Of a DNA stretch of 64,000 nucleotides, positions 44,368 to 53,823 are shown piece by piece. Position 1 is the stretch's first letter; each line of letters opens with the position of its first letter. Position numbers and translations under genes: made by a program. The notes beneath the pieces are model-generated. The model saw only the letters and a program-made list of their open reading frames with translations, was not told where the DNA came from and did no database searches. Origin of the DNA: Mycobacterium asiaticum DSM 44297 (GTDB lineage: Bacteria > Actinomycetota > Actinomycetes > Mycobacteriales > Mycobacteriaceae). The DNA is taken from NCBI RefSeq assembly GCF_000613245.1, contig NZ_HG964936.1, forward strand, positions 1,043,172 to 1,107,171, given 5' to 3'.

Positions 44368-45150
44368 ATGTCGTTTGTCAACGTCGTGCCCGGCATCATC
44401 GCCAGCGCGGTCGAAGGATTGGATCACCTTGGCTCGTCAATCAGCGCGGCCAACGCCGCGGTGGCTAGCGCGACGGTCGGCATGGCGGCCCCGGCCGCTG
44501 ACGAGGTATCGGCGGCGATCGCTTCCTTCCTGAACGCGCAAGCGCAGGAATATCAATCCGTCAGTGCGCGGGTGGCGGCGTATCACAGCCAGTTCGTCAA
44601 CTTGCTGAACATCGGCGCGAATTCGTATCTGGGCACCGAGATGGTCAATACGCATGCCGCCGCCTCCAGCGAAATCACTCAGTTCTACGGCGACGGCTTG
44701 CTGGGCACGCTGCTCGGCGCCGAAGCGGAGTTCATCGAGCTTCCCCTCGATGCCATCGGCCCGCTGATCACGTCAGCGGGTGCGCTCGGACAAAGCGGGA
44801 CAACACTTTTCAATGCGGTGCTGGCGGGGAACTCGGACGCGGCCGTTTCCGCGCTCCGCGACGTCGGCCCTAACCTCGGGAGCGCGTTCCTCTATGGCCA
44901 GAACCTTGTTTCCGTACCCCTGCCGTCGAATATCCCAGGGGTGTCGCTGGCGCTGAACATCCCATTCGGCGGTGTGTTGGCCCCGATCCAACCCATGACT
45001 GCAACGGTGACTTTCGGCGGGGAATTCGCGGGCCAGGCACCGGTGACCGTTCCGATGCCATTCGAGGTCGGCGGCCTACTTACCGAGGTGCAGGCCGATG
45101 CAGGGTCGGTGGCTCTTGCACTGCTCCTTTCCCCCTTGTTCTTCTTGTAG
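44368..45150 (+). CDS. PE-family protein
   Basis: The 260-residue protein has the N-terminal PE domain (about residues 1-95): MSFVNVVPGIIASAVEGLDH, then [37 protein letters not shown]. The YxxxE secretion signal appears as YLGTE just after it. The C-terminal 160 residues are hydrophobic and small-residue-rich with a domain ending FEVGGLLTEVQADAGSVALALLLSPLFFL. PE proteins leave through an ESX type VII system, usually with a PPE partner; no PPE gene is adjacent. Its function at the surface is unknown. Confidence 0.92.
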   Translation: MSFVNVVPGIIASAVEGLDHLGSSISAANAAVASATVGMAAPAADEVSAAIASFLNAQAQEYQSVSARVAAYHSQFVNLLNIGANSYLGTEMVNTHAAASSEITQFYGDGLLGTLLGAEAEFIELPLDAIGPLITSAGALGQSGTTLFNAVLAGNSDAAVSALRDVGPNLGSAFLYGQNLVSVPLPSNIPGVSLALNIPFGGVLAPIQPMTATVTFGGEFAGQAPVTVPMPFEVGGLLTEVQADAGSVALALLLSPLFFL

Positions 45151-45611
45151 GTCTCAAGGTTGATTGCGCAGAGGGGACGGCCATGGGGGTTGGGCGACCA
45201 GCTGCGCAAAGACTGCTGGGCGCAGATCGACGCGTTGGTTCGAGAGTTCCTCACCGAAGCCGTCGCGCGTGGGATCAAGCCCTTGGCCTAACCTGCACGG
45301 GCACACGGACTCTCGACGGACACCGTTACCACGGCGAGTTTGACGAGATGGAGCACCAGCTAACACCGGGCGCCCTGCTGGAGGTGCGGGCAAGCAATGT
45401 CCGTGCCTATGCGACGCCATACCCGCCGTCGTCATGGGATGGACGCCCGCCTTCATCGCGGCGGGGCCTGATTGCCATTACCGTCGTCTTGTTCGTCATC
45501 TCGGAAGCGCGGATCCGGGCTGACGAACGCTCAACCGGCCGCGCCGAAGATTCGCGCTGAACGTCCACGATTGCAGACCAAGCGGTCGCGCCGAAACCTA
45601 TGCTGCCCCAC
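45151..45611. other. Intergenic stretch with a possible gene remnant and the P450 promoter
   Basis: No complete gene is supported here. On the plus strand at about 45162-45293 a frame reads DQLRKDCWAQIDALVREFLTE then AVARGIKPLA before a stop, which looks like a decayed coding fragment. The flanking codons do not continue it. A -10-like TATGCT at 45599-45604 lies seven bases before the P450 start. Confidence 0.5.
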
Positions 45612-48600
45612 ATGAGCGAGTTTCACGTGTCCGCGCCGCCGGATCTGCCCGGCATCCCGTCGGCGGAAGGGCCCCTGCCCGACCCCGACAAATTGGTCGG
45701 TCGCCCCCGCGCGCTGGCCGTGGACCTGCTCGGTGAATTACATGGTCCGCTGTTCTACGCGGACTTCAACGGCGGCATCAGAAAGCTCTACGCCTGCTCG
45801 CTGGACCTCGTCACCGAACTGTGCGACGAAAACCGCTTCGCCAAGAACCTCACGGCAACTCTCGCCCGGGTCAGGCCTTTGGCCGGTGACGGCCTATTCA
45901 CGGCCTACCATGGCGAACCCAATTGGCAACGGGCCCATGATGTCCTGCTACCGGGTTTCAGCTACGCGGGCTTGCGCGCATATCACGGCGCGATGCTGGA
46001 CATCAACTGCAAACTGATCGACCGGTGGGACGCGTGCGCCGGAGCCGTACCAGTGGATGTGTCGAACGACCTGCAGAAGTTGGCCATGGATACCGTGGCG
46101 CTCGCGGGATTCGGCTCGCAATTCGACTCCTTCGACTGCCCAGGCCTGGCGCCGATCCCGCAGAGCTTCACAAGGGCGCTGGGAGAACTAGCATTCGAAG
46201 CGCCGACGCCGGTGTTCAACGAAGAAATGGCCACGCTGCACGAGTTCATAGACCGGCTGATAACCGAGCACAGATTCGGTGTTAATGAGTCGCAGGACCT
46301 GCTGGCGCTGATGCTGCAACAGGATCCCGACGGCAATCCCGTGCTCGAAACCGACAACATCCGCAATCAGATTTTGACCTTCCTGATCGCCGGTCAGCTC
46401 ACCACGTCGGAATTGATGCCGAACGCGCTCTACAACATCGTCAACGATCCGGCCGTGCTGCACCGGGTGCAGGCCGAGGTGGACACCGTGTTCGGACGCG
46501 AAGACGAGTACCTGCCCACCTACGACGACATTGGCAAGCTGACCTACCTCCGGCAAATAATCGAGGAAACCCTGCGGCTGTCTCCGCCGGTGCTGAACTT
46601 CGATCGAATGGCGCTCGAAGACACCGTGATCGGTGGCAAGTACCCGATCAAGCGCGGTGAGGCGGTCACGGTACTCACCGGCGCACTGCACCGCCAGCCG
46701 CAGTGGGGCGACAATGTCGAGCTGTTCGATCCCGACCGCTTCACTCCCGAACGCTCGGCCGCCAGGCCGAGCGCATTGTTCAAACCCTTCGGAACCGGAG
46801 CAAGATCATGCATCGGAAGGCAATTCGCGCTGCACGAGGCGGCCATGGCGCTGGCCCGGGTCGTCCATCGTTACCGCCTCATCGATGCCTATCACTATGT
46901 GCCGCAGTGGGAGACTCCGAACAGCCGCCGACCGGTCGGGTTCCGGCTCGATGTCCTGCGGCGCACCCCACAGGACCGTAGGACCGGCACACCTGGCGTG
47001 GCGGCGGAAAGTACGCAGACCACAGGTCAACAACCAACGGCGATCACCGCCGGCACCAGGCTTGCCATTTTTCACGGCTCCAACCTCGGCACCTGCCGCG
47101 CCCTGGCCCGTCAATTCGACGGCGATGCAACGGCATTGGGATGCAGCGTCACGGTGGCACCCCTCGACGACGCTGTCGGTGGCTTCCCGGACGCCGAGGC
47201 CATCCTGATCATCGCGTCGTCCTACAACGGGCAGCCGACCGACGATGCGCGGGCCTTCCTCACCTGGCTGCTCGACGCCGATACCGCGCTGAACCCGACA
47301 CCCAACGTCGCGGTTCTCGGTGTGGGTGACCACAACTGGGCGGACACTTACCAGGCGGTTCCGCGGCGTATCGACGAGCGGCTCGGGGAGCTGCATGCCC
47401 ACCGACTGGTTCCGCTCGCTGCGGCCGATACCTCGGGGGACATGGTCGGCGCCATCGAAGAGTTCGCCGCCGCGCTGTGGTCGGCGTTGGCCGAACGTTT
47501 TGGTGACCCCGACGCCGCGCCGGTCACGGACGCGGCCGAACCGCTCTACGAGTTGCGCCGGATCGTCGGACCGGTCACGGCGGCGATGGACGCGCGGTCG
47601 GCGGTGATCCCGATGACCGTCGTGGAGCGAACCGAACTGGTCAGCCCCGGGCTGGGTCAAGCCAAAACCAATGTCCGCGTGGAACTTCCGGACGGCATCG
47701 ACTACCAGACGGGTGACCACCTCACGGTGATGGCCGACAACCCACCCGAGGTGGTCGACACGGTTCTGACCCAACTCGGCCTCGACCCCGGGCTGCGGCT
47801 GGCGATCAATCCTCGGCGCAGCTCGAGACGACTCATTGCGCTGGACCGAGAGGTCAGCGTCCGCGAACTGCTCACCCACTTCGTCGAATTGCAGAAGCCG
47901 GCGACCAGCAGTCAATTGCACAAACTCGCGGCGGCCAACAGCAATCCTGCGGAGCGCCAGCGGCTCACCGAGCTTGCGGGAGCGCCCGAGGGCTGTCCGC
48001 TCAGCGTGCTGGAATGCCTCGTGGATTGCCCGGACTGCGATCTCACGGGTGCTCAACTTCTCGAACTGCTCGACCCCATGGTGCCGAGGCACTATTCGAT
48101 CGCATCGTCATCGCTGCTGTCACCGCGTACGGTCGGACTGGTCGTCAGCGTGCTCGACGCGCCGGCCCGTTCCGGGCGCGGCTCGTTCAAAGGGGTCGCG
48201 TCCAACTACCTCGCAACAGTCCAACCCGGACAAACGATCCGGGCGCGCGTCGACCCTGCCCGCCAGGCGTTTCGCGCCGGCGCGGATCCGGCCAAGAACG
48301 TCATCCTGGTCAGTGCCGGCACCGGCGTCGCACCGTTTCTCGGTTTTCTCGGTGACCGGCTCGCCGCACAGCGCGCCGGAGCCCCGGTGGCGCCCGCGCT
48401 GTGCTTCTTCGGGGTGCGTGACCCGGAGGTCGATTACATCTTCCGTGACCGGTTCGAGCAGGCCGAAGAAATCGGCATTGTGCAGATGCGCCCGGCGTTC
48501 TCCCGGGCGCCGCAGGACGGGGTTCGCTACGTGCAGGACCGGATCGCGGCGGACGCCGATGACGTATGGAACCTGTTGGGCGACCCGGCCAAGGACGCCC

Positions 48601-48764
48601 ACGTCTATGTCTGCGGTGATGGCGCGCGGATGGCGCCGGCCGTGCGCGGTGCGTTCCTCGACATCTATCGAGCGCGGACGGGCGCTGACGAGGGTCAGGC
48701 TCGCGCCTGGCTGAACGGCCTCATCGAATCCGACCACTATGTCGAGGACGTGTGGGCCGGGTGA
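45612..48764 (+). CDS. Self-sufficient CYP102-type P450 / NADPH-P450 reductase fusion
   Basis: The 1050-residue protein is a full BM3-like fusion. The P450 part shows E319xxR322, then FKPFGTGARSC with heme Cys400, and the I-helix AGQLTT at 260-265. In BM3 this is AGHETT, so the conserved acid is Leu263 here and the Thr remains. The FMN domain follows from about residue 480 (IFHGSNLGTCRALAR, IIASSYNGQPTDD), then an FAD/NADPH reductase with RHYSIASSS, SAGTGVAPFLGFL and a terminal DVWAG. It would hydroxylate fatty acids or other substrates without a partner. Leaderless start at ATG 45612 is preferred; ATG 45600 is alternative. Confidence 0.95.
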   Translation: MSEFHVSAPPDLPGIPSAEGPLPDPDKLVGRPRALAVDLLGELHGPLFYADFNGGIRKLYACSLDLVTELCDENRFAKNLTATLARVRPLAGDGLFTAYHGEPNWQRAHDVLLPGFSYAGLRAYHGAMLDINCKLIDRWDACAGAVPVDVSNDLQKLAMDTVALAGFGSQFDSFDCPGLAPIPQSFTRALGELAFEAPTPVFNEEMATLHEFIDRLITEHRFGVNESQDLLALMLQQDPDGNPVLETDNIRNQILTFLIAGQLTTSELMPNALYNIVNDPAVLHRVQAEVDTVFGREDEYLPTYDDIGKLTYLRQIIEETLRLSPPVLNFDRMALEDTVIGGKYPIKRGEAVTVLTGALHRQPQWGDNVELFDPDRFTPERSAARPSALFKPFGTGARSCIGRQFALHEAAMALARVVHRYRLIDAYHYVPQWETPNSRRPVGFRLDVLRRTPQDRRTGTPGVAAESTQTTGQQPTAITAGTRLAIFHGSNLGTCRALARQFDGDATALGCSVTVAPLDDAVGGFPDAEAILIIASSYNGQPTDDARAFLTWLLDADTALNPTPNVAVLGVGDHNWADTYQAVPRRIDERLGELHAHRLVPLAAADTSGDMVGAIEEFAAALWSALAERFGDPDAAPVTDAAEPLYELRRIVGPVTAAMDARSAVIPMTVVERTELVSPGLGQAKTNVRVELPDGIDYQTGDHLTVMADNPPEVVDTVLTQLGLDPGLRLAINPRRSSRRLIALDREVSVRELLTHFVELQKPATSSQLHKLAAANSNPAERQRLTELAGAPEGCPLSVLECLVDCPDCDLTGAQLLELLDPMVPRHYSIASSSLLSPRTVGLVVSVLDAPARSGRGSFKGVASNYLATVQPGQTIRARVDPARQAFRAGADPAKNVILVSAGTGVAPFLGFLGDRLAAQRAGAPVAPALCFFGVRDPEVDYIFRDRFEQAEEIGIVQMRPAFSRAPQDGVRYVQDRIAADADDVWNLLGDPAKDAHVYVCGDGARMAPAVRGAFLDIYRARTGADEGQARAWLNGLIESDHYVEDVWAG

Positions 48765-48804
48765 AAGCCGTTCGGCCCTTTACCAGTTCCACTAGAGTTG
48801 ATTC

Positions 48805-49146
48805 ATGGCCGGTGAGTTTGTCGAGATCCGGATCACCTACCCTCGGGCATATATCGAGCCGACACCCGAGGCCATCCGCCCGCGGTTGCTGGATTGGCAG
48901 GTTGATGCCAAGGGCAGGCACATCGCTTGGCGCTACCGGATAACCCGCTACGAGCAGGACGGCCAACCGAGATGGTGGTTGGACGGGACGGGCCAGCACC
49001 CGTGGACCAGTGACGATGTCGAGTACCTGAAGGACGTGGCCGAACACCACGCCGGTCGGCTGATGCATAGACAGCGATGGCGGCCCAACAGCATGTACAA
49101 CGACCAGGAACCGCCGCTGTGGCTCGGTGGCCGAGGGTGGTCCTGA
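48805..49146 (+). CDS. Conserved-looking hypothetical protein, Trp/Arg-rich
   Basis: The 113-residue protein has no signal peptide or membrane segment. It is rich in aromatic and charged residues, with the motifs EIRITYPRAYIEPTPEAIRPRLLDWQ, RYRITRYEQDGQPRWWLDGTG and YNDQEPPLWLGGRGWS. The composition suggests a real small beta-rich protein, but I do not recognise a family. The ATG lies six bases after a good -10-like TAGAGT (48793-48798), indicating a leaderless mRNA and supporting this start. It stands between the P450 fusion and moxR and need not belong to either. Confidence 0.65.
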   Translation: MAGEFVEIRITYPRAYIEPTPEAIRPRLLDWQVDAKGRHIAWRYRITRYEQDGQPRWWLDGTGQHPWTSDDVEYLKDVAEHHAGRLMHRQRWRPNSMYNDQEPPLWLGGRGWS

Positions 49147-49269
49147 AGACTGCTGGGAATTGTCACCCCGCCGGAAATTTCGAATAAGGCACCGCAACGG
49201 GTGGCGCGGCTTCGTAGAGTCAGCAGTGCAGACGAACATCTCGTTCGGGCCGCGTCAGGAGGTGCACCG

Positions 49270-50166
49270 ATGACGACCGATGCGGTCCACCAACTCAAAG
49301 CTGACCTCGCTCGCTTCGGCTACCTCGCAGACGACGGTCTGGCCACTGCCATCCATCTCGCCGTGCGGCTACGTCGTCCATTGCTGCTCGAGGGTGAGGC
49401 TGGGGCGGGAAAGACCGAGGTTGCCAAGACCCTGGCGCGCTTGTCCGGTGCAAAGCTGTTGCGCCTGCAGTGTTACGAAGGCATCGACGTGTCACAGGCG
49501 GTCTATGAGTGGGATTATGCCCGCCAGCTGCTGCATCTGAAGGCCGCGGAAACCGGCGGTGCACAGGCCGTCGCCGCCGCTGAGGATGAACTCTTCTCCG
49601 AGCGATTCCTCGTTCGGCGACCACTCTTGCAAGCCCTCGACGACGGCGACGGCCCCCCGCCGGTGCTGCTCATCGACGAGATCGACCGTGCCGATGACGA
49701 GTTCGAGGCGTTCCTGTTGGAGATCCTGTCTGATTTCGCGGTGACGGTGCCGGAGCTCGGTACATTCGCGGCAGAGGCGCCGCCGACGGTGATACTGACT
49801 TCCAATCGCACGCGAGACCTGCACGACGCCCTCAAGCGACGCTGCCTCTATCACTGGGTCGACCATCCCAGCATCGAACGGGAAGTGGCCATCGTGCGGC
49901 TGCGCGTGCCCGAGGCGAGCGAACGGCTGGCGCGGCGAGTCGCGGCAGCCGTCGAGGAGCTACGGGGCCTCGACCTCTACAAGCCCCCGGGAGTGGCTGA
50001 AACGATCGACTGGGCGCGAGCGCTGGCTGCGCTCGGTGAGCCGGAACTGGCGCGCGCCGAAGTCGGGCACACCCTCGGTTGGGTGTTGAAATACCGCGAA
50101 GACATCGAAAAGGCAAGGGCGGCAGGGCTCGACGCCTTGGCGCGGATCGCCGACGGCGATGTATGA
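49270..50166 (+). CDS. MoxR/CoxD-type AAA+ ATPase
   Basis: The 298-residue AAA+ protein carries Walker A EGEAGAGKTE, Walker B VLLIDEIDRADDEFEAFLLEIL, sensor 1 TSNRTRDLHDALKRRC and the arginine-finger region. This is the MoxR branch; CoxD works with VWA proteins to mature the active site of CO-dehydrogenase-type enzymes. A perfect AGGAGGTG site (49256-49263) decides the ATG at 49270. It overlaps the VWA gene by 8 bp. The molybdenum hydroxylase genes converge from the other side, so the maturation role is inferred for them. Confidence 0.92.
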   Translation: MTTDAVHQLKADLARFGYLADDGLATAIHLAVRLRRPLLLEGEAGAGKTEVAKTLARLSGAKLLRLQCYEGIDVSQAVYEWDYARQLLHLKAAETGGAQAVAAAEDELFSERFLVRRPLLQALDDGDGPPPVLLIDEIDRADDEFEAFLLEILSDFAVTVPELGTFAAEAPPTVILTSNRTRDLHDALKRRCLYHWVDHPSIEREVAIVRLRVPEASERLARRVAAAVEELRGLDLYKPPGVAETIDWARALAALGEPELARAEVGHTLGWVLKYREDIEKARAAGLDALARIADGDV

Positions 50167-51223
50167 CAGTGCGGACCGGCTTGCGGTGATCTTTGCGCGC
50201 CGGTTGCGCGCCGAGGGATTGCCCGTTCCCACCGGCTCGGTCACGTTGTTCGTATCGGCGCTGAGCGAGATCGACCCGACCGATCGCGACGGTCTGTACT
50301 GGGCGGGGTGTGCCGTCCTGGTCAAGCGGGCCGAGGACATCGATGTGTTCGACCGGGTATTCCGTTCGTTCTGGCTCGACCAAGCGCCGGTTGCCCACGA
50401 CGACCTCGACTCGGCGACCACCGACGAGCAGGCGACCCCGCCGCCCACCACGGAAGTTCGCTATAGCCCGGTAGAGATATTGCGCAGCAGGGACTTTGGC
50501 GAATACACCGCGGAAGACTTTGCCGATGCGCAGCGGTTGATGGCCGATTTTCGCGCGACGGCCGCGATGCGACGCAGCCGGCGGCGCCGGCCCGGCAAGC
50601 GGCGGCGGCATTCGCAGCCCGACATCCGCGCCACGGTGCGCCTTGCGTTGCGCACCGGTGGGGAACCGATCCGCCGAGCCTGGAACGCACCGACCCGGCA
50701 ACCGCGCAGGCTTGTATTGCTATGTGACATCAGCGGTTCGATGGACCCCTACTCGCGGGCGCTGTTGCGGTTCATGCACGCCGCGGTCACCGGCCGCCGT
50801 CGCGTGGAGGCGTTCGCGTTGGGTACACGCCTGACCCGGCTGACGCGGGAGTTGTTGACCCGCGACCCGGATCAGGCGCTGCGTCGCGCGGGCGCGGCAG
50901 TGCCCGACTGGTCTGGTGGCACTCGACTTGGGGACACGCTGCGCGACTACAACCATGGTTGGGGGATGCCGGGCATGTCCCGTGGCGCCGTGGTGGTCAT
51001 CCTCTCCGACGGCTGGGAGCGGGGCGACCCGACCGTGATCGGCGAACAGATGGCCTGGCTGTCGCGCGTGGCGTACAAGGTGGTGTGGGTCAACCCGCTG
51101 AAGGCGTCGCCGGGTTATGCGCCCCTGGCGCGCGGTATGGCCGCAGCACTGCCGCACATCGATGAATTCATCGACGGTCACAACCTGAATGCACTCGAGG
51201 AGCTGATTACGATCATCGGCTAG
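50159..51223 (+). CDS. CoxE-like VWA-domain protein
   Basis: The 354-residue protein has a helical N-terminal half with SRRRRPGKRRRH (basic) and a VWA domain in the second half. The MIDAS motif is LVLLCDISGSMDPYSRALL (DxSGS) with GGTRLGDTL and later VVVILSDGWERGD. This is the CoxE arrangement, typically encoded after a MoxR ATPase, as here (8-bp overlap). With it, it probably handles insertion or sulfuration of the molybdenum site of the adjacent hydroxylase. Its stop overlaps the stop of the opposite-strand coxL by 4 bp. Confidence 0.9.
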   Translation: MYDSADRLAVIFARRLRAEGLPVPTGSVTLFVSALSEIDPTDRDGLYWAGCAVLVKRAEDIDVFDRVFRSFWLDQAPVAHDDLDSATTDEQATPPPTTEVRYSPVEILRSRDFGEYTAEDFADAQRLMADFRATAAMRRSRRRRPGKRRRHSQPDIRATVRLALRTGGEPIRRAWNAPTRQPRRLVLLCDISGSMDPYSRALLRFMHAAVTGRRRVEAFALGTRLTRLTRELLTRDPDQALRRAGAAVPDWSGGTRLGDTLRDYNHGWGMPGMSRGAVVVILSDGWERGDPTVIGEQMAWLSRVAYKVVWVNPLKASPGYAPLARGMAAALPHIDEFIDGHNLNALEELITIIG

Positions 51224-53823
51224 TCCGTACGTTCAGCGATGACGCCCGCGAGCTCGAGAATCCTGGTCGGCGGCAGGTGCTGTTCGGTGATCCGGACACC
51301 GAGGTCGGCCAAGGCATCCTCCACCGCGTTGGTTATCGCCGCCGGCGCGCCAATCATCCCCCCTTCACCGACGCCTCGGTAGTTGTAGGCGATGTCCGAC
51401 GGCGTCTCGATGTGGTGGATCTCGATCTCCGGGATCTCCATCGTGGTTGGGATCAGGTAATCCATGAACGTCCCTGAACGCGGCTGGCCGTCCTCACCGT
51501 ACGTGGTCTTCTCGTAGAACACGGCGCCCACGCCCTGGGCGACACCACCGCGGATCTGGCCTTCGACGATGGCCGGGTTGATCATTTCACCGCAGTCCTC
51601 CACGACCGCGTAGCGCGGAATCCGCACCTGGCCGGTTTCGAGGTCGACCTCGACCCAGCACACGTGGGTGGACTGCGCCCAGCCGCCTTCACCGCCGTTG
51701 TAGTCCCGGTGCACCCGGATGGCCTCATTACGGCCCAGTCGGTCGGTGTTGCCAACTGTTCCGCCCTTTGAGGCACGCCGCATCGCCTCGTCGGCGACCT
51801 CGCGGAAGGTGCGCGACATCGCCGGCACGCCCGCGACGTGAATTCCTCCGTCTTCGATGACGATGTCTGCCGGCGATGCCTCCAACAGGTCCGCGGCGAT
51901 GTCCACAATGTGCTCACGCAACGTATGCGCAGCCACGCCGACCGCGCCTCCCGCCATCGCAGCTGACCGGCTTCCGCCGGTGCCCATGATCCCGAACGGC
52001 GTGAAATTCGTGTCGCCGTATCGAACGCGGACACAGTCCACCGGAACGCCGAGCTCGTCGGCGGCCACCTGCGCGAGCGTCGTCTCGTGGCCTTGGCCAT
52101 GGGGTATCTGCCGGGTGTGGACCGTGACGTTGCCGTCGGCTTCCAGGACCGCCTGAATCGGCTCGCCTCCGGCAAACATCGAGAAGCCCGGCATGATGAA
52201 TTCCATGTACCCGGGCGGGCCCGGGGCCGCTTCTATGTAGGTTGCGATCCCGAGGCCGAGGCGCCGACCCTGCGCCCGAGCCGCGGCCTGTTGCTCCGCC
52301 CAGTGTTCGAAATCAGCGATTTCCAAGGCCTTTTCGAGGGTGGCCCTGGCCGACATGCGCACATCGAGGGTTGGGCCGGTGACCATCGTGGTTGGCAGCA
52401 GGTCGGGTCCGACTATGTTGCGCAGCCGGACCTCGGCGCGGCTGAGGCCCAGCTCGCGGGCTATCACGTCGAATAGCCGTTCGCGGACCCAGGTTTCGAC
52501 CGCCCACGGGCCCCGGTAGGCGACGTATGTCGGTTTGTTGGACGAGACGAGTTCGATATCGAACTGCATTGCGTCGAACCGGTACGGGCCGGGGAGCATC
52601 GTTTGGATGATGCGGCAGAACATCGGTGCGCCGAAGGGGAATCCCGGATAGGCACCCCCGTCCATCGTGAGTTTGGCCCGTAGGCCCCGCACCGTCCCGT
52701 CGTTGAGCACCGCAGCCTCTACGCAGACTTGCTCGTCACGAGCCTGGGCGCCGAGCACGAGGTGCTCGTTGCGGTCCTCGATCCACTTGATCGATCGGCC
52801 GAGCCGCAAAGCGGCAGCGCCCAAGGCGATGTCCTCGCGCAACACCGTTGTCTTCGCCCCGAAAGCGCCGCCTATGTCGCCAGTCACGACGCGGGGGAGC
52901 CGTTCCTTGGGCATTGCCATCAATCCGAGGAATGCCCGGCTGAGGTGGATCGCCCGCATCGGATCCTTGGCGACCTGGCGGAGCATGACCGGCATCGTCT
53001 GCCGCATGTCCTGCATCGCTGTCGGGTTGGCGCGAATGAATTCGCGAACCCCGGCGAAGATCGCCTTCGTCTGTTCGCGTTGCCGGAACATGTCACGGAC
53101 CGACATCCACACCGGCTGGCGCGCCAGACACAGCGCCATGGCCCACTTGAACGCGTGCGCAGCCTGATGGGCCGCGTGCAACGTAAGGTTGCCGTCGGGG
53201 TCGATTTCGGCCACCGTCCCCCTGGTCTCCATCGGTTGGTTGGCGTGCCGGTGCTGGCGGAAGGTCTCGGTGATCACTCGATCCGCCCCTACGAACGCGG
53301 CTTCGACGTCGCCGAAGGACTGCGACTCCGCGTAGACGACGTTGCCGTTGGCCTTCGGCCAGATCGCCGGCCGGCTGGGATCGTGAGCATGTGCCAACGT
53401 CGCGATCGGTTGCAGCTCTTCGTATTCCACGTCGACCAGCTCCACGGCGTCCTCGGCCACCGCGCGGGACATCGCTACCACAATGGCAACCGGATCCCCG
53501 ACCAGACGAACGCGGTCGACGGCCAGGGCCCAGTGCCAGGGGTCGTAGAGACCCGGGAAGGCGAACATGCCCAGCAGCGGGTTGGTGATCGCGGCGATGT
53601 CGGGACCGGTGAGGACCGCGTACACCCCGGGCAGGGCTGCGGCGCGCGTGGTGTCGATGCTGCGGATCAGGGCGTGGGGCCACGGGCTCCGGACAAATGC
53701 CGCGTGCGCCATGTCCGGGACGACGACATCGTCGACATACCTTCCGCGCCCGCGCAGCAGGCGGAGATCCTCAACCCTGCGGACCCGGGCGCCGACGAAT
53801 CGCCCCATGGTTTGTTCACGCAT
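51220..53823 (-). CDS. Molybdenum hydroxylase large subunit (CoxL/xanthine dehydrogenase family), atypical
   Basis: The 867-residue protein has both molybdopterin domains, with VTGDIGGAFGAKTTVLRED, HTRQIPHGQGHETTLAQVAADELG, the GEMINPAIVEGQIRGGVAQGVGAVFYE block and the catalytic-Glu segment GVGEGGMIGAPAAI near the C-terminus. The active-site loop reads AYRGPW at 435-440. True form I CO dehydrogenase has Cys in AYRCSFR and form II usually AYRGAGR, so this is neither. A helical insertion of about 70 residues (236-308) interrupts the usual spacing before GDIGGAFG. I start at ATG 53823 with GGAAGGTG upstream; it overlaps coxS by 8 bp. Confidence 0.88.
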   Translation of the reverse strand: MREQTMGRFVGARVRRVEDLRLLRGRGRYVDDVVVPDMAHAAFVRSPWPHALIRSIDTTRAAALPGVYAVLTGPDIAAITNPLLGMFAFPGLYDPWHWALAVDRVRLVGDPVAIVVAMSRAVAEDAVELVDVEYEELQPIATLAHAHDPSRPAIWPKANGNVVYAESQSFGDVEAAFVGADRVITETFRQHRHANQPMETRGTVAEIDPDGNLTLHAAHQAAHAFKWAMALCLARQPVWMSVRDMFRQREQTKAIFAGVREFIRANPTAMQDMRQTMPVMLRQVAKDPMRAIHLSRAFLGLMAMPKERLPRVVTGDIGGAFGAKTTVLREDIALGAAALRLGRSIKWIEDRNEHLVLGAQARDEQVCVEAAVLNDGTVRGLRAKLTMDGGAYPGFPFGAPMFCRIIQTMLPGPYRFDAMQFDIELVSSNKPTYVAYRGPWAVETWVRERLFDVIARELGLSRAEVRLRNIVGPDLLPTTMVTGPTLDVRMSARATLEKALEIADFEHWAEQQAAARAQGRRLGLGIATYIEAAPGPPGYMEFIMPGFSMFAGGEPIQAVLEADGNVTVHTRQIPHGQGHETTLAQVAADELGVPVDCVRVRYGDTNFTPFGIMGTGGSRSAAMAGGAVGVAAHTLREHIVDIAADLLEASPADIVIEDGGIHVAGVPAMSRTFREVADEAMRRASKGGTVGNTDRLGRNEAIRVHRDYNGGEGGWAQSTHVCWVEVDLETGQVRIPRYAVVEDCGEMINPAIVEGQIRGGVAQGVGAVFYEKTTYGEDGQPRSGTFMDYLIPTTMEIPEIEIHHIETPSDIAYNYRGVGEGGMIGAPAAITNAVEDALADLGVRITEQHLPPTRILELAGVIAERTD

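Noticed and set aside
53300..53823. Form I carbon monoxide dehydrogenase
   Set aside because: The large subunit lacks the active-site Cys loop (AYRGPW instead of AYRCSFR), so CO oxidation should not be assigned.
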